Shown here: piece by piece, positions 6,642 to 12,535 of the stretch | Position numbering within the stretch: the first letter of the stretch is position 1 | Layout: the number at the start of each line of letters is the position of its first letter | Assembly (NCBI GenBank): GCA_945878385.1 | Contig: CAMCTE010000056.1 | Location: 1 to 12,535 of the forward strand | Origin: Azohydromonas lata NBRC 102462 | GTDB taxonomy: Bacteria; Pseudomonadota; Gammaproteobacteria; Burkholderiales; Burkholderiaceae_C | DNA length: 12,535 bases | Reading direction: 5' to 3' | Notes under the pieces: generated by a model | Database searches by the model: none | The model's input: only the letters and a program-made list of their open reading frames with translations | What the model was told of the DNA's origin: nothing | Program-made: the position numbers and the translations under genes

Positions 6642-9487
6642 ACCCCTTGCTGCGTCGACAACTGCGCCGGCTTTGGAAAGCCGATGACGAGCAGGCGCTG
6701 GACCACATGTTGTCCAGGCTGTCCGGTGAGTCGAACGCCGTGCTGCGCAGCCTGCCCGAACTGTTGGAGCGCGTCGGGCAAGCCTATGATCAGTTCGACC
6801 GCGACGCTCGGCTGAAATCACGCAGCCTGGAACTGAGTTCCCAGGAACTGGGCCAAGCCAACGACCTGCTGCACACCCAACTGCTTGAGCGTGAGCTGGC
6901 GGTGCGCGCCCTGCGCGAGCTCATCGACAAGGAATCCTGCTCAGCCGTTCGCCTGACGGATGAAGGCGCTGCGCCGCCAACCAACCGCGACAGCATGGCA
7001 GAGCTTTCCCGGGCGGTGGTCGGTTTGGTGCAAGCCCTACGTGCCGAGCGCACGGATCAGGCTCAACAGTTGAGCTTCGTGGACGCCTTGTTCGAAAGCC
7101 TGCCCGTACCTGCCTTTGTGAAGGACCACCGGCTGCGTTATGTGCGAGTCAATACGGCCTACAGCAAGCTCTTCGCCCTGCAAACCGATGAAGCCCTGGG
7201 GCACACCACCGAAGAAGCCGGCTACTACATCGAAGATGCTGAGCATCAACTTCACACGCAAGAGGCCCTGCGCTCCAACCGACCGGTGGCTTTTGAAAGC
7301 TCGCTGCGCCTGCGCGATGGCCGGCTCATCGATGTGATGATCAACAAGACCGCGCTGCGGCGCGAGAACGGTGAGTTGATCGGGCTGCTGGGCACCTGCG
7401 TGGACATCACCGACCAGAAGGCTGCCGGCCGCGCCCTGCAAGCTGCCAAAGCCGCTGCGGAGACCGCCAACCGCATGAAGAGCGAGTTTCTGGCCAATAT
7501 GAGCCATGAAATCCGCACGCCCATGAATGGTGTGATCGGCATGACCGAGTTGGTTCTGGCCACGCCCCTGACCGACCAGCAGCGGGAATACCTGGAACTG
7601 GTGCGCTCATCGGCAGACTCGCTCATGGCCCTCATCAACGAGATCCTGGACTTCTCCAAGATCGAGGCCGGCAAGATGACCATCGAGCGGGTGGGCATGG
7701 ACCTGCAGCGCCTGCTGATGGAAATCATGCGGGCATTGGCGCCTCGCGTCAGCGATGGTCGGGTTCGCCTGGTGTTGGACATCGACCCCCATGTACCGGG
7801 CCGGCTGATTGGCGACCCGGGTCGTCTGAGGCAGGTGCTCAACAACCTGTTGAGCAACGCCCTCAAGTTCACACAGCGCGGAGAAGTGGTCACCACTGTG
7901 AGCCTGCTGTCGATGCAGGCCGACAGCGCACGACTGCGCCTGAGCGTACGCGACACCGGCATCGGCATTGCCTCCGACCAGGTTCAGCGCATCTTTGCGC
8001 CCTTCACCCAGGAAGATGCCTCCATCACCCGGCGCTTCGGCGGCACGGGATTGGGGCTCACCATCACCGAGCGCCTGGTTCGGATGATGGGCGGCACCAT
8101 CGAGGTTCAAAGCGAACCGGGAAAGGGGTCGGAATTCGCAGTGGAGTTGGACATGCCCGTCGCTGGTCACCCATTGCCGCGCCTGTCCACAGCGCAGACC
8201 ATGCCCGAACACCGGGTCCTGGTGGTCATGGGGCCCGGCTCGCAGCGCGACATTCTGCTGCGGGTGCTGCGCCACAGCGGTGCGCAGGCCGCAGTCGTTG
8301 CGACGCCTGAGGACGCCCGGCAAGTCGTGAGGTCGTGCCAGTCTGAAGGGCAACGCGTTCACGCCATGATCGTGTCCACCGAATTGCCGGAGCAGCGGGG
8401 GATGGATTGGGTGACCGCTTTCAACGAATTGCTGACGGAGCCGGCGCAGCAGCCCACGGCGCCAGTCGCTGCGCTGTCGCCGCGACCGGCTTTGTTGATG
8501 ATTGGGCGACTGGGCACCCTGCCCGACCGCAGCATGCTGGCCGCTGCGGGCGTGGTCGGCGGCATCGTCACACCCTGCGCGCCGCGCGAAATTCATGCCA
8601 TGCTGGTGCAGGCCGTGCTCGGCGAAGTGTCCACCGATGCACCGGCGGAGGCACTGCGAACGGCGCCCGGCCAAGCGGCGGCCGTGGGCACCGCAGCCCG
8701 CAGGGGCCGCGTCTTGTTGGCTGAAGACCATGAAGTCAATCAGATGCTGGGCATGGCACTGCTGCAGGGCTGGGGACATGAGGTGGAACTGGTGGTCGAT
8801 GGCCGGCAAGCGGTGCAGGCCTTTGAGCGCTCACGCTTTGATGTGGTGCTGATGGACATGCAGATGCCTGAGCTCAGCGGCCTGGAAGCCACACAACTCA
8901 TCCGCGAATACGAGCAGCAGCACGGCCATCAACGCACCCCCATCGTGGCACTCACCGCCAACGCCATGGAAAGCGACCGGCAGCGCTGCCTGGATGCTGG
9001 CATGGACGATCACCTGGCCAAGCCGCTGCGGGCCGGGGAGTTGCAGCGCCTGCTCGAGCGCCTGTTGCCCGATGCCTCGCCGCCTGTCCTAGACCCCGAC
9101 CCTGGGCCCGACCAGGCCACCGAAACGGCGGGCTTTGATTTTGAAGCTGCGCTGGCCGAGGTCGAGCCCGAGATGGTGGCCATCATCGGCGCCACCTTCG
9201 TGCGCAATTGCCCTGTCGAGCTCGAACGCCTGCAGCAGGCATTGGCGCACTCCCGCTGGGAAGAGGCCTGCCGTACCGCCCACTCCCTCAAAGGGCTATT
9301 CTTGGGCTTCGGCGCAGCGCCACTGGCAGCCGATTCGGCCCTGCTTGAGCGGCTTTTGCAGCCTGCAGGTTCAAGCGGTCCTGGGGCCAGTGCCACTGAA
9401 GAGGCGGCAACGCTGTTGCTGAACCTGCAGGTGAACGCGCAGCCCTTCTTGGCTGCGCTGTCGCGCGCCGCCGCCCAGATGTCGTAA
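6638..9487 (+). CDS. Soluble hybrid histidine kinase, PAS-HisKA-HATPase-pseudoREC-REC-Hpt
   Basis: This 949-residue cytoplasmic kinase has no membrane segment. An N-terminal helical, probably coiled-coil region (about 40-145) precedes a PAS domain (about 146-262, from SFVDALFESLP to GTCVDITDQK). HisKA has H290 in NMSHEIRTP. The ATPase has an N box with N403 and N407, G1 DTGIGI 439-444 and G2 GGTGLGL 468-474. A first receiver-like domain (about 525-663) lacks the acidic pair and has S580-T581 where the phospho-aspartate should be, so it is degenerate. The second receiver (about 690-808) is intact: E696-D697, D740 in LMDMQMP, T773 and K795. A C-terminal Hpt domain (about 835-945) has H882 in AHSLKG. 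The ATG overlaps the FIST stop as ATGA. The FIST protein is the likely input, and the HD-GYP receiver the likely final phosphate acceptor. Confidence 0.95.
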   Translation: MNPLLRRQLRRLWKADDEQALDHMLSRLSGESNAVLRSLPELLERVGQAYDQFDRDARLKSRSLELSSQELGQANDLLHTQLLERELAVRALRELIDKESCSAVRLTDEGAAPPTNRDSMAELSRAVVGLVQALRAERTDQAQQLSFVDALFESLPVPAFVKDHRLRYVRVNTAYSKLFALQTDEALGHTTEEAGYYIEDAEHQLHTQEALRSNRPVAFESSLRLRDGRLIDVMINKTALRRENGELIGLLGTCVDITDQKAAGRALQAAKAAAETANRMKSEFLANMSHEIRTPMNGVIGMTELVLATPLTDQQREYLELVRSSADSLMALINEILDFSKIEAGKMTIERVGMDLQRLLMEIMRALAPRVSDGRVRLVLDIDPHVPGRLIGDPGRLRQVLNNLLSNALKFTQRGEVVTTVSLLSMQADSARLRLSVRDTGIGIASDQVQRIFAPFTQEDASITRRFGGTGLGLTITERLVRMMGGTIEVQSEPGKGSEFAVELDMPVAGHPLPRLSTAQTMPEHRVLVVMGPGSQRDILLRVLRHSGAQAAVVATPEDARQVVRSCQSEGQRVHAMIVSTELPEQRGMDWVTAFNELLTEPAQQPTAPVAALSPRPALLMIGRLGTLPDRSMLAAAGVVGGIVTPCAPREIHAMLVQAVLGEVSTDAPAEALRTAPGQAAAVGTAARRGRVLLAEDHEVNQMLGMALLQGWGHEVELVVDGRQAVQAFERSRFDVVLMDMQMPELSGLEATQLIREYEQQHGHQRTPIVALTANAMESDRQRCLDAGMDDHLAKPLRAGELQRLLERLLPDASPPVLDPDPGPDQATETAGFDFEAALAEVEPEMVAIIGATFVRNCPVELERLQQALAHSRWEEACRTAHSLKGLFLGFGAAPLAADSALLERLLQPAGSSGPGASATEEAATLLLNLQVNAQPFLAALSRAAAQMS

Positions 9488-9493
9488 GTGCCA

Positions 9494-9520
9494 GCGGCCC
9501 TGCCACTCGGGGGGGGCCGC
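9494..9520 (+). terminator. GC-rich hairpin after the kinase stop, weak terminator candidate
   Basis: GCGGCCC (9494-9500) pairs perfectly with GGGCCGC (9514-9520) across a 13-base loop, seven bases after the kinase stop. The loop and right arm contain an uninterrupted G8 run (9509-9516). No T tract follows, so intrinsic termination is doubtful. It could protect the 3' end of the signalling mRNA or reduce read-through into fliL. Confidence 0.25.
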
Positions 9521-9626
9521 CACCGGACCTTGGGCCTGCGGGGCCGCAAAGACGGTCATCCGGCTCATCAAAGACAGCCCTCATTTGCGTGCTTTTCCAC
9601 GCTTAATCCCACGGCCACCCCTCGAA

Positions 9627-9653
9627 TAATCGGCGGAAACAGGTCAAGCTTGA
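9627..9653 (-). promoter_or_regulatory. Sigma-28 (FliA)-like promoter match, minus strand
   Basis: Read on the minus strand this is TCAAGCTT, 11 bases, GCCGATTA. The enteric FliA consensus is TAAAGTTT-N11-GCCGATAA, so 6 of 8 and 7 of 8 positions match at the exact spacing. The -35 half lies in a perfect 10-base palindrome (9644-9653). Transcription would start near 9620 and run leftwards, antisense to the 3' end of the kinase gene. No minus-strand gene that I believe lies downstream, so this is either chance or a source of antisense RNA. Confidence 0.3.
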
Positions 9654-9681
9654 GCAAGGCCCCAACCGTTCGAGGATCGAC

Positions 9682-10299
9682 ATGTCCACCGCCGCCACCG
9701 AGGTCACCGACGCACCCGCGCCCAAATCGAAGAAGAAGCTCTTCATCATTGTGGGCTTGGTGGTGCTGCTGCTGGGCGCGGCTGCCGTGGGCGGCTTGCT
9801 CTATATGCAGCAAAAGGCGCGCGCGCAGGCCTTGGCTGAAGAAGAGGCCGAGGAAGGCGCAGACCGCCGGGCTGACAAGGCCGAAAAGGCCAGCAAGCCT
9901 GTGGCAAAAGACGGCAAGAACCTGCCCACCTTCCTGCCCATCGAGGCCTTTACGGTCAACCTGGCCGACCGCGATGGATCGCGTTATGCCCAGGTGACCA
10001 TTACGCTGGAGCTTGATGACGCCAAGACAGGAGACCTCGTCAAAGGCTATATGCCGGCCGTTCGGAACAATGTGCTGCTGCTGTTGTCAGGCAAGACCTC
10101 GCAACAATTGCTGGACGCGCAGGGCAAGGTGATGCTGGCCCGTGAAATCCATCGCGAGGTGCTGCGCCCCCTGGGCATCGAAGTGGAAGACCCGGACGAG
10201 GAAGAGGCCAGCGAGCGTGAGCGCAAGCGCCGCAAGCCCCGCCCCGCACCGGTGTACCCCGTGCGCGCCGTGCACTTCTCCAACTTCATCGTCCAGTAG
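9682..10299 (+). CDS. fliL: FliL, flagellar basal body/stator-associated protein
   Basis: FliL is a single-pass inner-membrane protein that rings the stator and supports torque under load. The 205-residue product starts with a short basic cytoplasmic tail (KSKKK at 15-19). One membrane helix follows (about 20-42), then a charged linker and a periplasmic stomatin-like domain from about residue 80 (FTVNLADRDGSRYAQVTITLE). It ends in HFSNFIVQ, like the family's conserved C-terminus. Between residues 170 and 190 there is a stretch of acidic then basic/Pro residues that looks like an insertion before the last strand. The ATG follows GAGG by six bases. It opens the second flagellar block, 12 bases before fliM. 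The call is firm. Confidence 0.95.
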   Translation: MSTAATEVTDAPAPKSKKKLFIIVGLVVLLLGAAAVGGLLYMQQKARAQALAEEEAEEGADRRADKAEKASKPVAKDGKNLPTFLPIEAFTVNLADRDGSRYAQVTITLELDDAKTGDLVKGYMPAVRNNVLLLLSGKTSQQLLDAQGKVMLAREIHREVLRPLGIEVEDPDEEEASERERKRRKPRPAPVYPVRAVHFSNFIVQ

Positions 10300-10311
10300 C
10301 AGGGCCTGCAC

Positions 10312-11322
10312 ATGAGCCAAGCCGTCCTGTCCCAAGACGAAGTCGATGCCATCCTGCAGGGCATCACGGGCGAGAGCCAAAAGCTGGATGTCGACACCGG
10401 CAGCACGGCGGCCGACGGCACCCGCTCGTACAACCTGGCCAGCCAGGAACGCATCGTGCGTGGGCGCATGCCCACCATGGAGATCATCAACGAGCGCTTT
10501 GCCCGCAACCTGCGCGTGGGGCTGTTCAACCTGATGCGCCGCACGCCCGAAGTGGCCATCCAGGGTTTGAAGGTCGCCAAGTACAGCGCCTTCCTGCGCG
10601 AAATCATCATTCCCACCAACTTCAACATCGTCAGCATCAAGCCGCTGCGCGGCAGTGGGCTGGTGGTGGTGGACCCCACGCTGATCTTTGCGCTGATCGA
10701 CACCATGTTCGGCGGCAGCGGCAAGTTCCACACCCGCATCGAGGGGCGTGATTTCAGCGCCACCGAGCAGCGCGTGATCATGCGCATGGTCGATGTGATC
10801 CTGTCCGAATACAAGAAGGCTTGGAACGGCGTGTACCCGCTGGAACTTGAATACCAGCGCTCGGAGATGCAGCCCCAATTCGCCACCATCGCCACACCCA
10901 GCGAGGTGGTGGTGTCCACCTCGTTCACGGTGGAAATCGGCGACACCAGCGGCGCGGTGCACATTTGCATTCCGTACTCCACACTGGAACCGATCCGCGA
11001 TGTGCTCTACAGCACGCTGCAGGGCGACGCGGCCGAGCCCGACCGCCGTTGGGTGAAGTTGCTGACCACGCAGATCCAATCGGCCGAAGTCGACCTGGTG
11101 GCCGACTTGGCCAAGGCTCCGGCTACGGTAGAGCAACTGCTGTCGCTCAAGCCGGGCGACTTTCTGGAACTGGACCTGCTGCCACGCATCGAGGCCAAGG
11201 TCGAGGGTGTGCCGGTATTCGCCTGCCACTACGGCACCTCCAACGGCAAGTACGCCCTGAAGATCGACGAGATATTGACCGGCAACAACCTGAGCTGGCT
11301 CGGAGAAAAAAATGTCGCATGA
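10312..11322 (+). CDS. fliM: FliM, flagellar motor switch protein
   Basis: FliM is a C-ring component that binds phosphorylated CheY and sets rotation direction. The 336-residue product has the N-terminal CheY-binding motif LSQDEVDAILQ at 6-16, the middle CheC-like domain with the conserved GGSG at 134-137 in MFGGSGKF, and a C-terminal SpoA domain (about 255-330) that packs against FliN. Length matches the family (Salmonella 334). The ATG lies 12 bases after fliL with AGGG at 10301-10304. The last codons contain an A7 run and overlap the fliN start by 11 bases. No residue of note is missing. Confidence 0.97.
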   Translation: MSQAVLSQDEVDAILQGITGESQKLDVDTGSTAADGTRSYNLASQERIVRGRMPTMEIINERFARNLRVGLFNLMRRTPEVAIQGLKVAKYSAFLREIIIPTNFNIVSIKPLRGSGLVVVDPTLIFALIDTMFGGSGKFHTRIEGRDFSATEQRVIMRMVDVILSEYKKAWNGVYPLELEYQRSEMQPQFATIATPSEVVVSTSFTVEIGDTSGAVHICIPYSTLEPIRDVLYSTLQGDAAEPDRRWVKLLTTQIQSAEVDLVADLAKAPATVEQLLSLKPGDFLELDLLPRIEAKVEGVPVFACHYGTSNGKYALKIDEILTGNNLSWLGEKNVA

Positions 11323-11821
11323 CAACACCGCCCCCATGTCCGACGACGACGCCATGGCCGCCGAGTGGGCCGCTGCACTGGCCGAGACCAAGCCATCTTC
11401 GGCCATGGCCTCCAGCGCTGCCGTTGAAGGTCATGTGCAGGCCTCTGGGCCTGCGGCCGACCCCTTTGACATGCCGCCCCCACTGCGCGAAGAACAAGTC
11501 TCGCCGGCGTCCTTCGCGAATTTTGGTCAGCCCGGTGCCGGCGCGCCCTCGCCGGTCAACGACATCAACATGATCCTGGACATCCCCGTGCAACTCACGG
11601 TGGAGCTCGGCCGCACCCGGATCCCCATCAAGCACATCCTGCAGTTGGCACAAGGCAGCGTGGTGGAACTGGAGGCACTGGCTGGAGAACCCATGGATGT
11701 GCTGGTCAACGGATTCCTCATCGCCCAGGGCGAGGTGGTGGTGGTCAACGACAAGTTCGGCATTCGCCTGACCGACATCGTCACCCCCAGCGAGCGCATG
11801 CGCCGCTTGAGCCGGGCCTGA
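11312..11821 (+). CDS. fliN: FliN, flagellar motor switch protein
   Basis: FliN forms the base of the C-ring and an export docking site for FliH-FliI. The 169-residue product has the SpoA domain at about 86-160 (ILDIPVQLTVELGRTRIPIK at 88-107, then GEPMDVLVNGFLIAQGEVVV). The first 85 residues are an Ala/Pro/acid-rich, probably disordered extension, longer than in Salmonella FliN (137 in total). I chose the ATG at 11312 because GGAG at 11302-11305 sits six bases upstream; an in-frame ATG at 11336 is possible. The gene starts inside the end of fliM in the +1 frame and ends four bases before fliO, so coupled translation is likely. Confidence 0.96.
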   Translation: MSHDNTAPMSDDDAMAAEWAAALAETKPSSAMASSAAVEGHVQASGPAADPFDMPPPLREEQVSPASFANFGQPGAGAPSPVNDINMILDIPVQLTVELGRTRIPIKHILQLAQGSVVELEALAGEPMDVLVNGFLIAQGEVVVVNDKFGIRLTDIVTPSERMRRLSRA

Positions 11822-11825
11822 GTCC

Positions 11826-12134
11826 ATGGACATCGCAGCCAGCGGCGGTGGTTGGGCCGGCCTTCTCTTCTGGTTCTTCGCCATCCTCGTGCTCATACCG
11901 GGCAGCCTGTGGCTGCTCAAGCGCAGCCGCCTGGGTGGGGCCATCGGCGGGCAAGGGCCGGTGAAGGTGATCTCGCAGACGCCTCTGGGAACCGGACAGC
12001 GCCTGGTGATCGTGGAAGTGCGGCACGGTTCGGCACCACCACAGACGATGATGCTGGGCGTCACGCCGCACCAGGTGAACTTGGTGGCATTACTGCCCAG
12101 CGCAACCGGCCAGCAGTTGCAGGAGACAGTGTGA
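11826..12134 (+). CDS. fliO: FliO, flagellar export gate assembly protein
   Basis: FliO is a small membrane protein that helps FliP form its ring during export-gate assembly. The 102-residue product has one membrane helix (about 12-32, WAGLLFWFFAILVLIPGSLW) then a cytoplasmic domain with the family's VKVISQTPLGTGQRLVIVEV pattern. Size and order between fliN and fliP agree. The start lies four bases after the fliN stop and lacks a strong ribosome site, suggesting re-initiation. The stop overlaps the fliP GTG start (GTGA). Confidence 0.92.
   Translation: MDIAASGGGWAGLLFWFFAILVLIPGSLWLLKRSRLGGAIGGQGPVKVISQTPLGTGQRLVIVEVRHGSAPPQTMMLGVTPHQVNLVALLPSATGQQLQETV
12121..12133 (+). promoter_or_regulatory. 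Ribosome binding site fixing the fliP GTG start
   Basis: AGGAG at 12121-12125 is followed by five bases (ACAGT) and GTG at 12131-12133, which overlaps the fliO TGA. This decides for a GTG start, since no ATG in this frame precedes the signal peptide. Confidence 0.7.
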
Positions 12135-12535
12135 AGTCGGTTTTCCTGGCGGGCCTGCTCGCAGGCTTGTTTCTCGTCTCACCGGCTTGGGCTCAACAGG
12201 CGGCCAATCTGCCCCTGCTCGTGGGTCAGGGCAGCGGCGCGGCCAGCTACTCGGTACCTATCCAAACCCTGTTGTTCTTCACCGCGCTGGGCTTTCTGCC
12301 GGCCGTGCTGCTGCTGATGACGGGCTTCACCCGCATCGTCATTGTGCTCAGCCTCATGCGCCAGGCCCTGGGCACACAGGCTGCACCGCCCAACCAGGTG
12401 ATCATTGGTCTGAGCCTGTTCCTCACCTACTTCGTCATGGCCCCCACCCTGGACAAGGTGTACGAACAGGCCTGGAAGCCTTATGCGGCCAATGAAATTC
12501 CCTTCGACCAGGCCATCGACCGCGCCCAAACACCC
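12131..12535 (+). CDS. fliP: FliP, flagellar export gate protein (3' partial)
   Basis: FliP forms the core of the export gate with FliQ and FliR. 135 codons are present and the frame runs off the window. The product begins with a cleavable signal peptide (MKSVFLAGLLAGLFLVSPAWA, likely cut before QQ), as is usual for FliP. It continues with a short periplasmic stretch, the first membrane helix (LLFFTALGFLPAVLLLMTGF), the highly conserved FTRIVIVLSLMRQALGTQ block and APPNQVIIGLSLFLTYFVMAP. The start is GTG at 12131, overlapping the fliO stop. It is chosen because AGGAG at 12121-12125 lies five bases upstream and it gives the expected signal peptide. Confidence 0.95.
   Translation, partial: MKSVFLAGLLAGLFLVSPAWAQQAANLPLLVGQGSGAASYSVPIQTLLFFTALGFLPAVLLLMTGFTRIVIVLSLMRQALGTQAAPPNQVIIGLSLFLTYFVMAPTLDKVYEQAWKPYAANEIPFDQAIDRAQTP

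Larger units (their letters stand above)
9488..9681. other. Intergenic gap between the kinase gene and fliL
   Basis: This 194-base gap has no convincing gene. It contains a GC hairpin with a G8 run (9494-9520), a small 5-base-pair stem with a CTTTTC loop (9587-9602), an AATAAT at 9625-9630 that could be a sigma-70 -10 box with a poor TTAATC -35 sixteen bases upstream, the palindrome TCAAGCTTGA at 9644-9653, and the minus-strand sigma-28-like site. GAGG at 9672-9675 is the fliL ribosome site. The gap probably holds the promoter for the fliL operon, but I cannot name a strong forward one. Confidence 0.5.

Noticed and set aside
9288..9584. Small minus-strand frame downstream of the reverse sigma-28-like site
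   Set aside because: Considered as a possible FliA-driven small protein, but the Arg/Ala/Pro-rich translation and overlap with the Hpt coding sequence suggest a shadow.
4238..9681. Signalling module as a recent mobile insertion
   Set aside because: No integrase, transposase, direct repeats or matching ends at the two borders, and codon style resembles the flagellar genes; it looks like an old resident arrangement.
10087..11406. Minus-strand open frame of 439 codons opposite fliL, fliM and fliN
   Set aside because: It spans three well-identified + strand genes and their junctions, with a His/Gln/Gly-rich composition typical of reverse-frame shadows.
1..12535. CRISPR arrays, tRNA or rRNA genes, toxin-antitoxin or phage genes
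   Set aside because: No regularly spaced repeats, cloverleaf-like or rRNA-like stretches, or accessory genes were seen; the window is densely coding for recognised proteins.

Overview
The window is a stretch of a flagellar chromosomal cluster from a GC-rich betaproteobacterium. It is most likely from Burkholderiales, perhaps Comamonadaceae. That placement rests on gene order, protein style and the strongly G/C-ending codons, not on a database match. All genes I accept lie on the + strand, and both ends cut a gene: fliH lacks its 5' end and fliP its 3' end.

Layout: (1) 2-4237, fliH (partial)-fliI-fliJ-fliK, the export ATPase complex and the hook-length ruler, with 1-4 base overlaps from fliH to fliJ. 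(2) 4238-4357, a 120-base gap with a strong hairpin just after fliK. (3) 4358-9487, a three-gene signalling module: a receiver/HD-GYP protein, a FIST-domain sensor and a large soluble hybrid histidine kinase (PAS, HisKA, HATPase, degenerate receiver, true receiver, Hpt). (4) 9488-9681, a 194-base gap with a GC hairpin, a G8 tract and, on the minus strand, a good match to a sigma-28 promoter. (5) 9682-12535, fliL-fliM-fliN-fliO-fliP (partial), the stator/switch proteins and the start of the export gate.

The flagellar genes are ordinary. The notable part is the signalling module placed exactly between fliK and fliL, where Salmonella and E. coli split these genes into two operons (fliFGHIJK and fliLMNOPQR). 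Read residue by residue, the module carries every acceptor for a four-step phosphorelay: kinase H290 to receiver D740 to Hpt H882 to D52 of the HD-GYP protein. The HD-GYP protein keeps its recognisable metal-ligand residues, so it should degrade cyclic di-GMP. FIST proteins encoded beside hybrid kinases include the haem-binding nitric-oxide sensor NosP and its partner NahK. My working model is that a small-molecule signal, possibly NO, is sensed by the FIST protein, controls the kinase, and through HD-GYP lowers cyclic di-GMP to favour motility. The signal and the partner wiring are inference.
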